The notes under the pieces: generated by a model
Told to the model about the DNA's origin: nothing
Seen by the model: only the letters and a program-made list of their open reading frames with translations
The model's database searches: none
Shown here: positions 23,809 through 36,700 of the stretch, one piece after another
Numbering within the stretch: position 1 is the stretch's first letter
Layout of the letters: each line of letters begins with the position of its first letter
Position numbers and translations under genes: made by a program
NCBI RefSeq assembly: GCF_000485595.1
Contig: NW_014577761.1
Coordinates: 65,932-129,931, forward strand
Direction: 5' to 3'
DNA length: 64,000 nucleotides
Source of the DNA: Priapulus caudatus
Taxonomy: Eukaryota; Priapulida; Priapulimorpha; Priapulimorphida; Priapulidae

Positions 23809-23972
23809 GTGGACATTTTTCTCCAGTCGTACAGAAGACTGTGTGCTATATTGCGTGTGGTTTAATCATCAATGAGGTTGGACAAGTGCTAATGATACAG
23901 GAAGCTCGGAGACTAAGCCGTGGTAAATGGTACCTTCCTGCTGGCAGGATGGAGCCTGGCGAAAATATAGAG
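23809..23972 (+). CDS. NUDT18 coding block 1 (first half of Nudix box)
   Basis: Acceptor TATTTCAG, donor GTATAT. Encodes [17 protein letters not shown] through [18 protein letters not shown] to GENIE. It enters with 2 nt of a split codon and leaves in phase 0. Confidence 0.85.
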
Positions 23973-26900
23973 GTATATAAATGTCATATAATGGCCAAAA
24001 ATGTCCTCACTAAATGTAAATCATAAAAATATAGTTTTAACCCAAGTTGTTCCTGGCGTGCTACTGGGAATATCACAGTATGTATTTAATTCCTGGCTAT
24101 CATAATAATCATTTATCCTCATTTAACTTTCATCCTGGGTGATACTCCATTAGGAGTGTTTCCAACTTTAATGTCATTAATGCATGGTCATAATAACTTA
24201 TATATGGTCATGGTCATATATTAGTTTGTGGTTATTGTCATTTAGGTTAGGGTTAGGGTTAGGGTTAGGATTATCAATCATTAATCATTAATCATTAATC
24301 ATTAATCATTAATCATTAATCATTAATCATTAATCATTAATCATTAATCATTAATCATTAATCATTAATGATATCAAAGTTGGGAACACTCCTAATGGAG
24401 CGTTAGCCTTTATCCTTGTAGTTGTATGTACTTATTACCATATTTACTAACACTGGGTAACTTGATGGTTTGTGTTATGTTACTTTAGGTCAATGTGACT
24501 GATCATCTCTGCAGACAGATGTATAATAATGACAAATCTGTCTGTTATGTAGGTGCATATTCATGATTTCCATGTATATGAAATTAGGCTTGGAATCAGA
24601 AGAAAATCTGGTGATTCCAAATTTTGTACATGTATCAGTTTTCCACATATACACTTGTAGTTCATGTGCTGCTCTCTCAGCATTCAACTACAATCACTAA
24701 CACATACTAAGCTTATAATTAGTATCTCTACTGTGGCTTTCAAACTGTGGAAGAGTGATGTTTGTTTTCACCATTTTACTTCCTAACTTAGGTGAAATAA
24801 CCACAGAAGACATCATTTATTGCTTATCATGTATAGGTAGTGTCTTATCACTGTTTGTGTGGCCATATATCATGACACCGTGTGTCATGAATCGGCTGTG
24901 CTTTGCTACATGCTGTGCTGCTACATGTATCTTAGCCTCTAGACTGCAAGTATTGCCATGAACCTGGTTATCATACTTCGTAAGCAGTCCAACACATAGT
25001 ATGTCTGTATATGGGCCAAGATTGATTTGATTCATGAGTTCTGTTTAGAGCCATCAAGTCTGCCCTGTATGAGCTTTTTGCTGAGACAGAAAGTGTTTAG
25101 CTTTGCCACCTTGGCACATCGTTCTCCACAGATCTTGGGACCTGGTCGACCTTTCAGCGTTGTTGAGACAACAGATGATGGCACCCCCTTTTCCTGAACA
25201 CAAACAGTTCCACACTGATTTCGTATTCCGCTGTTTGGTGTTCGAGCATGCAATGTGGCCTGCAATGTGCCTCCTCGAAGGTTCCAACTAGCCTACCGTC
25301 AGCTACGCCCGTATTCATTCAGTCACACGACTGCTTGCTTGGTCATGTAGGCATATGTACATGCTGCCGCGAACCAGAACAGAGGATGTATCATTTTACA
25401 TTTCCTAAGTGTAAATTGACAGATTGAGAGAATTGTTTAGGTGAGTAAGTCTGTATCTGATGTTTGATGATGCGTAATACTAGGGAATAGATACATACAA
25501 GAATGGGTTCATGAGTAAATGAGTTTTATATAAAATTATTATATTTGAAAAGTGCTCCTCACCAAAAATGTTACAGCAAGCTACCAAACATGATTTTTAT
25601 ATGCTGTTTAGCTTTCTTTCTTTGATACTTTTTATATTTGTTATATTTGGTATGTCATTGGTATGACCACTCTCAGAACCCTTTACTAAATAATGTATCA
25701 TTTGAATAGTAAGAGAAAAAAATATAAATAAAATCCAAACAAAACCTAAACATTACACATTATTTGTGTGTTATTGTGTCCCCATAGAAATGGCCAATCG
25801 CAAACCTTGTTGTTATGGTGAGTATCGATGTTAATGGATCCATAATTATTTGCTTGCAGGATGCAGTTAGGAGAGAAGTGCTGGAAGAGGCTGGTTATGA
25901 GTGCCAGGTCACTTCAGTGCTTATGGTGGAGGTTGATGGACGGGCACTATGGCTGAGATTTACTTGCTTGGCCAGAGTCACAGGTAAACTAGGCCAGTGT
26001 AATAAACACCCACAGCAAATGTTACAGAGTATAAAGCTGCTAACTTGATGCTTAATGTGTCTAGGAAGTATTTGCAATGGGATTGGATTCCCTGCAGTAT
26101 GTCAGGCTTAATGGACAGAGGCAAGTATACACTGGTCCTATGTGGTTATAGATCTCTTAGATAGTAAGAGATTTTTTGGAGCCACGTCGACCTAAATGTG
26201 CTAGGCACATATATACCCTTTTTGTCTTGTATGAGTTATCACTTTTTATTTCATTAATACGTGTGCCATTGCCCTCACGAGACTATGCCAGTATTATTTG
26301 GATCTTACTAGGTGGCAACCGAAAGACAGAAGAGGATGAAAATAATGAATCGATGCAAGCGAGATGGTTCACTTTGGATGAGATAGCCAAGTTGGAATTG
26401 AGGTAGTACTGGTATATTACAGTAGTGCTAAATTGCACACACATAAGAGCAGGGTTCAAATTTTGGCTGAAAATCTAGTGGACAGCAGGACCACCAACTT
26501 CAGAAAGTTGGTGGTCCTGCACAAAAGTATGGTGGTCCGCTTATTTACTAGCAGTGAGTAACAAAATAGTATACAAAAATAACCATTGGCATTAACAGCA
26601 TACATGTAACTTAGAGTTGGTCAAATAATATATATCAAGCTCTAGGAATGCCGGGGGAGCTTGTGGGAAAGGTTTTACTTTCGTTTTTCTCCTCCCCATT
26701 CCACGGTACCCCCATGCATAGATCAATGCTGCCGCATATCCGCAAAGTTACAAGTGCCTATAGAATCTTGACAGTCTGCAGCCCGGATCCGCGCGAAGCG
26801 CGCTTCGCGCCACCTGTTGGCGCCTTTTGAACGAATACGCTGCTCTGCCAATATCACTTTTACGGTTATGTAAAATGGGGCTGTAATCGGTGAATTGAGG

Positions 26901-29900
26901 AGTTCTGCTGATTGCAGAAGCCTTTCGACTGTGCACGTAGGGCGAGAATAAATCCAATGGTCGTTATTGCTACTTGTTTTGGTTGGCGCGTTAGGTTTTA
27001 TTCTAGAAAAGCGATTTCGAATTTATTTAATTCCACGCCCTGAACTTATTCTCGTAGATATCGCGCCGCCATAGATGGCGTGACGAGGCTCTCTTCGAGG
27101 GATTTTGCAAAGAATTTTCTTTAGACTCCCCGCGGTGCAGAGTTTGACACGCTCCACTAACTTTAGTGTAGCGAAAGAGACTTGCCCGAATGAACGTCCG
27201 TACCAGTCTTTTGAGCACGGCAGACCTGACTGATTTATGGTTGTTTACACTGATGTATGTCTGAGCGTCTGTTATTACCCCCCATGCTGTGATGTTTCGC
27301 ATCATGACGTCAGACTTGAAGCATGTATATATATAGCAGAGCAGTAGGCGTACGGCAGGCAGGTAGGTCCTGGTAGTTACTAGTACTAGTACTAGTAGTG
27401 CTGGTAACTTAATTAGTAGTACTACTACTACTAGTACTAGTAGTAGTACTTAGTAGTAATTATTGTAACATGTACTTGTAGTAATACAAGTATTCGTAGC
27501 CGTAGGTGTGGAATGTAATACCAGTGTCTCTCTGGATGTTGCTGCAGTGGCTGGTACGATGGAATATATGCAAAAACGGCAAACCACATACCGCACCGGC
27601 ACCGGTTGGTGAAGTACATGTTACAATAATTACTACTAAGTACTACTAAGTAATTAACTTACTAATAATGACGAACCCTAACCAACTACCTAACCTATTA
27701 TATTGATATAATATTATATTTATATTGATGTAAATGACATTGGTTTTATTGCCCATGCCATACATTGGGCCCATATAATATTGGGAGCCATGTTCTCTAT
27801 CCTTGAAGCACTAGTACTACTAGACTACTACGACTAGCAAGAAACGCTCTTTGCTAGGGTTAGAATACCCTAGGCTATACTAGACACAGGCACTTGAAGC
27901 GTTTCAATAAAATATAATGCTAACTAAATACGAAATATATTTACTACGAAATTGTTAATGTTTCTAGTATAGGCCTACTCTCTTTCAAGAAGGTTGCGAG
28001 GTGCAAAGGCTATATATAGACTACGACTCGCTCCCACCTCGATTAGCCATTGAGTGACTAAGCTAAGCCGAGAGGTGCGAGAGAGTGGCAGTCTATGGGC
28101 TATAGGCGGCGGGCAGGCGGCGCACTGCTTTCGAACTGCCGTACGAGCCTCGCCATTGGAACGTTGCAAAAACGTTGCAGCGTTGGGGCGCGAAGAGCGC
28201 CGGTAGGTGTTTCCTCATTCTGACAGCCGTTTCCATTACTGGCAAGGTTCGCGAATGTCAGAATTTCGACAGTCTTTCTGTGATTTCGCGTGACACAGCT
28301 CGGTTACGAACAGATTACTCGGTTACAGTTTTTATAACAAGTGAACACTGTTCACGTCCCAAATGTCTACCCTCTGTGTCCCCCACTAAAATTGCGACTC
28401 TTCGCTGCAGCTATGGATCCGTGCGCCGCCAATTCATTACGCGCACGATCCATAGCTGCCAGCGCTGCATACTGTCGTAGGACGTTCCCGGCGGTCGCGT
28501 GCGCCTTGCCGCGGAATGCGCGAAAGATCTGCGCTTCAGCGCTTCGGATGAAATCTCCTTTCGGCAACGCTTCTCTAGTATCCCGTCTCATCTGGATACA
28601 GTTTACATTGCTTCTATCTAACTGAATTAAAATAGTCCACTTTCTACGTAAAGAAAAGTGACGAATTCAGTTAACGGCTTTGATTACGTGCGTGTCAGGT
28701 ATCACTGGTCGTGCCCTCACTCCCCACGATAACCCCTGCGACATATGAACTTATTGTTATGCGGTCATATAAAACACTGGGTCATGCCGCAATCAATTTC
28801 TTAGATTGTCACGAGGTTTGTTGGTGTGGCGAATATGCATTGAGGAGTTCATGCTCTCGCTCTAGATGTTTTGGATGGGCTATCTACGCTCAGGAACGGA
28901 GCGTATTCGAATTCGCTCCCGTTTACAAGTCTTTCTAAACAGCTGTTGCGATAACTAATAACTGATAAACCGATAACGGATAGACTGATAACTAGACTGA
29001 TAACTGATAACTGATAACTGATAGACTGATAACTGATAGACTGAATAACTGATAAACCGTAGTTATTTCAGCGTAATATGAGGGAAAAGTGCCGGTCAGG
29101 AGGACCGGCAGTTTCGTAGAGATGGTGGCCGAAGCAAAAACTTGGTGGCCTCGGGCCTCCGGGTCGGCACTAATTTCGAAAGCTGCGTAGGAGATGTAAA
29201 TTTTATAGTACACTAGTTATAGATCTAATCTTTGTTCAATGTTATAGAGGGTATGTTAATAAATTGAGAATCGTCTGCCACGTGCCATTAGAAATATTAT
29301 TGATGGTGCAGTATGGTATCTCACCGCATGTCTACCATTTTCTGCAGGAACACCGACATTTCCCATTGTGAATTACGCCACACAGTTGCGTAGCATGCAT
29401 CAGGCGAGCGAACGCGCTGTCCTCATGCCGATCAACAATGCTCACAAAAGCATTATGGTTCGGCTGTGATAGTGAAGCAGTTGAGATGAGGTAGAATCGT
29501 TGTTAATCATCTACATCTGCTAACATGTAAGTGGTAATATTGCTATTTGTCTCCATGGCTGTCTAACAGCTGTCTTATGCACCACCCTGACAGTTTCAGT
29601 CTTTTGCCTTTTTGTTTAAAATCATCATAAATCAGTAATAAATGAAATGTTTGCCAGTAAAAATCATGAAGTTTTGGTAGCAACTGCAGGTTACAAACAG
29701 CAGTTACAATTAAGAACTTGAAGACTAATAATTAAGACTAGGAAGGTTTCTTGCGTTAGATTTCTTTTATTAGCTATTTGTCGACTGAAGTCGATGTTCT
29801 TTATTTTCAGTGATGCGCGCAAGTCCTTGTTTCGCAAAAGAACACGATACACATTCCAGTAGGAACCATCGGCCTGGGTGATTATGGCCTGTGGTTTAGT

Positions 29901-30347
29901 GTGGCACGAATAGTTCAGGTAAGATACACAAAGACTTGTTAACAGCTTTTCTGCAGTTTGTTGTCGAGAGCAGGCTTTGCAGTCTTGCTTGCCTAGAAAC
30001 AAGGAATATTTGCAACATGACACCTGTGTGTGTCACGTGTCACACATAATATGTGTCATATATGTTTACGTATGTCACATCATTAGAAAGTAAAAGATCC
30101 TAATTTCATATGATCATAAGAAAGGTCATGGTAAGAGTGGGATTATCTGATTAGTTCTTGCATGTCATAGATGAGTTCCCTCGCATTAGTGTTTGAAAAA
30201 CATATCCGTAAATGTGCAAGCCAATGAATATTAAATACACAGCAGTAGCTGCAGCAGCAAGCACCAGCATAGCAGGGCACTAGCAGCCCACAGCAGCAAC
30301 AGCAGCAGCACTAGCAGCACGGCAGTACAGCAGCATCTAGCAGCAAC

Positions 30348-30378
<31 letters not shown>

Positions 30379-31006
30379 CTAGCAGCCACAGCAGCAACAG
30401 CAGCAGCACTAGCAGCAGCAGCACCAGTAGCAGCACTATAGCAGCCACTGCAGAAGCAAAACTGATGATGACAGCAGTCGCTAACTGCGCGAGACGCACA
30501 CCGCAGCCATACGTTCACGACCCGATTTGCAGGCGGCGCTCGGCTCCAACTACCAGGGCAGGCTGACGGTGCACGGCGTGCTCGCGCTGGAGCACTGTGG
30601 CGCGCCGGCGCACGCCCACGACGGCGTCTGCATCTCGTGCCTCGCATCGATCGCTCCCTACGAGGACGTCAGCGAGTGTCGGCAGCCGCTGCACGACCTC
30701 ACGTCCGCTCAGCTGATGGCCGACTCAACGGACGCGCTCGCCGCGACCAACCCCGAGTACACGTGGGTGAAGTTGAAAGACGGCGCGCTGTCGGGTGAGC
30801 TGGTGCGCCGCCTCGCCAAGCACATGACCGTGCCGACCAATCGGCGCGTCGAGTTTGAGGTCGCGACCGTTCCGCCGCAGCCGGTCCCCGAGCTTCAGAA
30901 TCTCGGTGTCGACTTTGCCGATATACACGATCGAGTCTCGAAGCTGTGGCGTGCGGTCGCGCCTCAGATTCCGTTCGCTGATGGTTGTTCGCTTAGCGTT
31001 CCCTGA
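23809..31006 (+). CDS. NUDT18-like Nudix hydrolase (8-oxo-nucleoside diphosphatase), first exon not found
   Basis: Six coding blocks in phase order: 23809-23972, 25860-25983, 26312-26402, 29348-29490, 29811-29918 and 30533-31006 (stop TGA). Blocks 1 and 2 hold a full Nudix box, [10 protein letters not shown] joined to [13 protein letters not shown], split by an intron. [12 protein letters not shown] precedes it and [12 protein letters not shown] follows. Block 6 encodes the C-terminal domain with [19 protein letters not shown] and a run ending TVPTNRR. The order and sequence match vertebrate NUDT18 (MTH3), which hydrolyses 8-oxo-dGDP and 8-oxo-dADP to monophosphates in nucleotide-pool sanitation. 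As assembled, block 4 lacks four bases and block 5 lacks one relative to the upstream copies, so the frame is broken there. The N-terminal exon, which must end with one spare base, was not located. The last exon is strikingly GC-rich. Confidence 0.8.
24137..24408. mobile_element. MITE with ~40-bp TIRs, TTAGGG run and ATTAATC array, copy 1
   Basis: The left end CTCCATTAGGAGTGTTTCC, on to AACTTTAATGTCATTA, pairs with the right end TAATGATATCAAAGTTGGG through CCTAATGGAG. The inside holds about four TTAGGG units (24244-24269) and about thirteen ATTAATC heptamers (24272-24368). It lies in NUDT18 intron 1. A second copy is at 63710-63933. Confidence 0.85.
24409..25859. other. NUDT18 intron sequence, nothing else seen
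   Basis: AT-rich. No repeat family or additional exon recognised. Confidence 0.5.
25860..25983 (+). CDS. NUDT18 coding block 2 (catalytic REVLEEAG)
   Basis: Acceptor TTGCTTGCAG, donor GTAAAC. Carries the metal-binding Glu residues of the Nudix helix ([10 protein letters not shown]). Confidence 0.85.
26312..26402 (+). CDS. NUDT18 coding block 3
   Basis: Acceptor TTACTAG, donor GTAGTA. Reads [19 protein letters not shown], the strand and helix closing the Nudix fold (ESLQAAW-type in vertebrates). Confidence 0.8.
26485..26520. repeat. Perfect hairpin, 16-bp arms, 4-nt loop
   Basis: GCAGGACCACCAACTT pairs with AAGTTGGTGGTCCTGC. GGTGGTCC recurs just downstream. It is intronic in NUDT18 and of unknown role. 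Confidence 0.8.
26770..30340 (+). repeat. Large duplicated block, copy 2
   Basis: Matches copy 1 (19198-23440) with an offset of about 7.5 kb at the left end. Relative to copy 1 it is repeatedly one base short in doubled letters (for example GG to G, TTTT to TTT). This bias suggests under-polished sequence rather than natural decay. It contains NUDT18 blocks 4 and 5. Confidence 0.9.
29348..29918 (+). pseudogene. NUDT18 coding blocks 4 and 5 as assembled: frameshifted
   Basis: Block 4 (29348-29490) is 143 nt against 147 in copy 1, lacking one base at each of four places. Block 5 (29811-29918) is 108 nt against 109, starting TGATGCGCG where copy 1 has TGAATGCGCG. Splice sites are intact. The in-frame version is copy 1, so these may be consensus errors. 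Confidence 0.75.
30241..30450. repeat. CAG-rich trinucleotide tract, copy 2
   Basis: About 200 bp of CAGCAGCACTAG-type units, ending 80 bp before the last NUDT18 exon. The poly-Ala/Leu/Val minus frames here are artefacts. Confidence 0.9.
30533..31006 (+). CDS. NUDT18 last coding exon (C-terminal domain)
   Basis: The acceptor is CCCGATTTGCAG. Reads [20 protein letters not shown] through [14 protein letters not shown] to a TGA at 31004. It is very GC-rich, with GCG, CGC and GTC codons, unlike the AT-leaning exons 1-5. AATAAA signals follow near 31567 and 31673. Confidence 0.85.
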   Translation, partial: AALGSNYQGRLTVHGVLALEHCGAPAHAHDGVCISCLASIAPYEDVSECRQPLHDLTSAQLMADSTDALAATNPEYTWVKLKDGALSGELVRRLAKHMTVPTNRRVEFEVATVPPQPVPELQNLGVDFADIHDRVSKLWRAVAPQIPFADGCSLSVP

Positions 31007-31566
31007 AGTGAAGGAGAATTTCTGGGTGGTCCGGTGAAACTTCTGTGCTGGTGTGCAAAATCTCATCAACGTTAATTTATTCTGCATTGTCGTCTATAAG
31101 ACTGTATTGTTTAATGTAATCTTGTCTATACAATTAATGTCAGAACGCATGTCTTCATGGTAGAAAATCGCCACTGTACCAGGATTATGATGGATTGTAC
31201 AGTATATTGAAGCCCAAAGAACATATGACTACTTACCTGTAATGGATTTATGGTATTAGCTCTCACATTTTATCAGTGCATATTATAGTTTTCTGTAAAA
31301 TATGTGGAATATTGCAAATATTTTAGTTTATCTTATACATAATTAGTCATCGCAGTAGGTAGTGAGAATGCATTCAACTAATATTGTAACAGTGAAAGAT
31401 TCGTTTCTTTACGATTATGATCAAAACTCTCGTCAGAATCTATGTTAAACTATATAGGCTTTTAAAATTAGGTTTATGTATAATGTAAATGCCGATGATA
31501 TCAATGTTCATTCCATTTAAAACGTCATTCAATCTTGTCCTCCACACCAAAAACGTACTTCGGCAG

Positions 31567-31572
31567 AATAAA
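31567..31572 (+). terminator. Candidate NUDT18 polyadenylation signal
   Basis: AATAAA 561 bp after the stop codon. Another lies at about 31673. The choice is not decidable from sequence. Confidence 0.4.
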
Positions 31573-33304
31573 TATATTTTAATTATGTGATAAAGCTCGA
31601 TTTGGACTGTCTTGAAGATTTATATATGAATATGTAGAGAATGTGCTGGAAAATGTATAACATGAAAGCCTAATAAACAATCCCGCACAGTCAATTTGTC
31701 TTTTTATCTATTCCATGCTGCACATTCACAAAATGTAGATAACAAATATATCTATATAACAAATCTTATGTTCGAAATACATATTCCATGATGAAACTTA
31801 TGTTATGGTGCATGCTGTTACTCAACTGATTTAAATAATCGATTGCCACAGACTGCTATGGTGTCATAATTGCTAACAGGCCAAATCACGTCAAGTATAT
31901 GATCATAAGTACATTTATTTTGATTGGTTTATATATTTTAGATTCAAGTAAAAGTCAATAATTACAGAAAATAAATGGTAGCTAAAATAGAATTTGTTAG
32001 TTCTTAAACAATATGCTGAAGTTTAGTCTTGCACGTTGGTACATGAGAAAATGTGATAAGCTCACATATTCTAATTTGAAAGTGGTTACACCTTTAACAT
32101 CAACACAATGCCATATAACTGCTACATACACTACATAACTATAAATGACAGAAAAACATAATAACATTGCTGGTCTGATCATTAACCACAATTTTTTTTG
32201 GTATATTCATCTACTCACCGCAATTCGTTTATAGTGCAATCTCACGACGGCTTTGAAGAATGCCAACTAACAATACAGCAAAATTTTTACATCTACATAT
32301 GATTAATATTGAGAAAAGAAATTGACACACCAGAGATTCATGACTAATTCGTGTTTTGTTATGCTACTCATTAAAAATATATAACATCGAGAAACAATTA
32401 CTCGAACCTATTCTAAATCTAATTCTGGATTAAAAAAAGAAAAAAGAAGGACAAGTGATATTTTATGGAAAACACGACAGTGGTAAAATGGCAAGATTCT
32501 TGCATTTTGGCTCATAAACGTCAATGACTGCAAATAATCTCATGGTTTTGCACCAGTACATGTATAATATAATGTTGAGGCCATAAATAAGCACTGGATT
32601 AGGAATCTGAAGAGTTGGAACCTATGTTGTATTAGTAGTGCTCAAATTATTGTTAAACAACTAGTATACACAACATTTATTGCACGCACTTTCCCTTTCA
32701 TTATGCTACTGAGCCTAAGTGATATGGATAAAAAAGCATGTTATCTTACACAATTTCTACAAATGTTTTAAAAGTATGCACGTACATCAAATGAAATCAG
32801 TTTAAATACGTAACCATATATTACAGTTTCATTTTTAAATATATAGTCAAGCTAATAACAACATCAGTGAATGTCAAAGGATAAAAATTGTCTTTCAATT
32901 TATACATGAAACACAGACTTTCATGTAACACCACTATGTCCAATACTGACTGAATTTGTTACCCTGTGTTTATGTACTTATGTTCAAGCAAGATCTAAAC
33001 ATGATATATGCAGTTTATAACAAATATTTTGCCACATGGCCTATTCCCTAATACTAATAGATGAATAAATACATTAAATATTTCTTCACGCTTCTGCTTC
33101 CTGACTCCAAAATATTCAGCCACAGAAAAACGACGGAAGGCATTTATTGTTCTGTGGCACAGCTAAAAGTATATATAGGTAACACCTAGTCTAAACTCAT
33201 GGTTTAGGTAATTAGATACATAAATGTGTCTATGACAGTTCATTAATATACATGCTCACTTAAATTTATCAGTAAACGTCACTTTCATGATACCCTGCTG
33301 TTTC

Positions 33305-33310
33305 TTTATT
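33305..33310 (-). terminator. Candidate FHIP2 polyadenylation signal
   Basis: TTTATT on + (AATAAA on -), about 450 bp beyond the stop. Confidence 0.35.
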
Positions 33311-33762
33311 AAATGACCCTTTCTTATAACATATATCCTGTAGCTGAAGCATAGACAACAAGTCCTTTCCTTCACGAGATGTGACTAACAATTAGCACCA
33401 GCTATGGCAAACTTGCAAAACTACCGATTGCCAAAAAAGCATGAGGGTCAGTAATTGGATTATGGTAACAGCTACTTTCACTGGAACAATGTTTACACTG
33501 AACCAGAAGAATGTTAACAAAACAAATACGTGTTACCTATCAAATTTCAGTATAGTCTGAATTTCTGGAAACTTGCTCATTATACACATGCTATAAAGAC
33601 TGAGTAATGGCGTGAAAGTGAATATTACCTCACACAACACAAATCTATTTGTGTACAAAATAAATCTATTTTGGACACAAATTACAGCACTATGAATTTG
33701 ATAAAGGATATAACTGAGATTTCTATGTGGACCACTGCATAAATTCACCATTTGGGAAGGTG

Positions 33763-36700
33763 TTACTGTGCTCCAGATGACTGAAACATCGTTGCGTGAT
33801 GCTTAACGAAAGCTACAGCTGCCAGCTCCTTGCAAAATTCCTCCAGCACAATAACTCCCTCCATAAGGTTGCTGCGCTCACAGCTGCAAGACACGAACAC
33901 ACTGTTAAAACCAGCAAGGAATCACACAGGCAGTTTAGCACCTCTCTTGACATGCCATAATGCAGAATGAACATAAACATACTAAAACGAAATCTACTGC
34001 TTCAATAGAGATGGATCAATGACCTTAACCTACCTATCGCTTTCTGGCACCAGCCCCATTAGTTGACGACGTGTGTGGGCCACTCCTTGTTTGAACTCTG
34101 GCACTCTATGCATACGAACTTCCAAATCTTTCACCACCTACATTAACATCACAAAAACATCACTGTGAAATCTGTCTATTGAATTCTAATTAGCTAATTC
34201 TGCTAATTAATTAAAAAAGAAAAACAATAAAGTGATGAAATATAATGCAATTATTGCCTGAATTAGGACGTGTATTAATTAATATGCATACAAAGCAGAA
34301 CAGGAAGTTCTTTTGTGAGACATCTCTACCTTTGATAGTATGCTATACAGCGTTCGTCCTCCAGGTGGCGTCACTTCACTTGTACACAATAGAAGTTCAT
34401 GTATCACAGGATGGGGGAAAAGCACTAGCTTTGCAAGCACCGAGGTCACTTGCAGATTTAGCTCGTAGCTCTTGAAAAGCACACATCATAGAAAAAAATC
34501 TCAGACATGAAATCACATACGTCATATCTCACAATAAAATCCAATGCATAAAACACCCCACCTGTGCAATGCATACAATCATATTCAGATTTGTCACAGT
34601 CAAATGTGACTTTATAGTTTAGCTGCCAAAGAAAGAAATAACAGGAGACCTATTTCAGTGCAGAGTATTTTACTCTTACTTTACCTGGTCAAGAATTTTA
34701 GATAGCTTGTCAAACAACATGTCCAGTAGACTGTCTGCACCATAGATCACATGTCGATCGGCATGGCTCTCGATACATTTCCACATTCTACACTGTATGC
34801 AAACAGCCTTGTACTGTAACAGAGATTGAACTTCACATGATTACCATATATGTATATATACGAACCTGGTAATCTTACACGTGCATCAGAAGTAAAGTTG
34901 GTCTCGTAAAGCTCAAAATAGAACAGCTGAATAAACTTCAACATGTTCAAGGATCAGGATGGCTTCTTTTATACAATTCATAGCTTATTTTTAAAGAAAT
35001 AAAAAGATTTATCTCTACAACATTTAGCCCAAAGAGCAGAGGTTTGCATATGGATGATAATGGCAATAATAATACCAGGAGCTAATAATGACAATTTGTC
35101 ATTATTAGCTCCTGATAATACTGTAATATCAGGAGTCTATCAATTGATAGACTCCTGGTAATAATTCTTTACTTATTATTATTATTTAATAAAGGAATTA
35201 GGAAATAGCAGTGAACAATAAAAACATGATATGAGGGTATTGTTCAGGTGCCATAATTGAGGAGGGACATACGGCTTGCTCCTAACACATTTTAGAAATT
35301 GAAATAGGCATAAGCTGATACAAGGTTGAAATCTCCACACTTGCATCACACATAACAAGCATATCACACCACTCCTGAACCTGACTCCTACTCATGAATC
35401 CTCCACCAATCCCACACCAACCTCTAACCCATATTGCACGACATTTATGCAGCCACCAGTGCTGATACCTGTCTGTGGGCATCTTTGAGGTACGTATCGT
35501 AGCCGCTGTCCTCGAGCTCTTCACAGGACGAGGCTTCGTGAGGCACGAAGGTAAGAAACGTGTGTACGACGTGGTGGATATCCACGCTGGGCTTGTGACC
35601 CTCTCCCTCAGCCACTGTAGCGGAAAATTACCAACAGAAATCAATAGTGCTGGTTTCCTACTTTATGGCTGCCCTATTAACAACGTAAAAATACTAATCA
35701 CAACCACCGTCGTTATCCCATTCAGCCCAGCAGCGAAATCGTGTTCCTGCCCATCCTTATACAATTGATAAGGATTTACATGAAATAAGCCATCTTTAAA
35801 GTGATTACGTCACCGTAAATAGTAAAAATAAAAAAAATATTTCCACTTTTTCACAAAATATAAGTAATTCTGTTCACTTTTTATGGTTAAATTTCTGCAT
35901 TATACTTCTCATTTTACTATATTGTTCGATGTGAACATACACTCGTGACTCATACATAGCCCATAGCAATCAATTAATGTCAGGAACATAATATCAAATC
36001 GTCCAGGTTTTTGGATTTTTAACTAGTTGAGAAACAATCTTATCAGGTAAGAATTTGAGGATACGTTAGTTCTTACTTTTAATGTAAAAAAATAGCAACA
36101 AACATTTTACAAATTTTACCATAGAAAATTTGTCACGTAATCAATTTAATGAGGCATTAACAGCAGTGTAAAGATTGCAGCAGGAATGATGTCTAAAAAC
36201 AACATCTCACATTATTTATCACCTGCTGTGCACGCGTGGGAGATATAGTGATATGCTCCGTCCACCGTTGTCATCCCCACTGGTACTGGCTGCCCCACGA
36301 AGCAGTAATGGCGAGTGAAGCATTGGTGGCAGACAGACTCTGCCTTTACATACACCGCTGGTATATGGTGGTGGATGATAACTAGATAGTAAGATTTAAG
36401 CTCCCTACAGTTATAGATATAATATGTACCTGCAGCAGTGATAGGTGTCTCTGCATGGTCAGCCTGTCCGGGAGCACCAAATGACTGTTGACCAGACACT
36501 TCATCATCACCATCACCATCACCATCATCATTATGCTCATGTAGGTCACATTCAGTAATGTCGTTATTGGCAGCTGTCATTGGTGACCCGTTGTCGATCG
36601 GGTCTGCTTTGTGTGTGTGATTTGGCACCAACATTTCGGCTTCGCATGACAGCAAGTCATCCCCAGATGTGACTGCGCAAGATTCATCCCCAGCGATCAC

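Larger units (their letters stand above)
31007..33762. other. Convergent 3' ends of NUDT18 and FHIP2; no other gene
   Basis: AT-rich. The + strand has AATAAA at about 31567 and 31673 for NUDT18. On - there are TTTATT motifs, including 33305-33310, that could serve FHIP2. No coding block seen. Confidence 0.6.

Noticed and set aside
30231-30647. Minus-strand Ala/Leu/Val-rich proteins
   Set aside because: Translations of the CAG tract running into the antisense of a NUDT18 exon.
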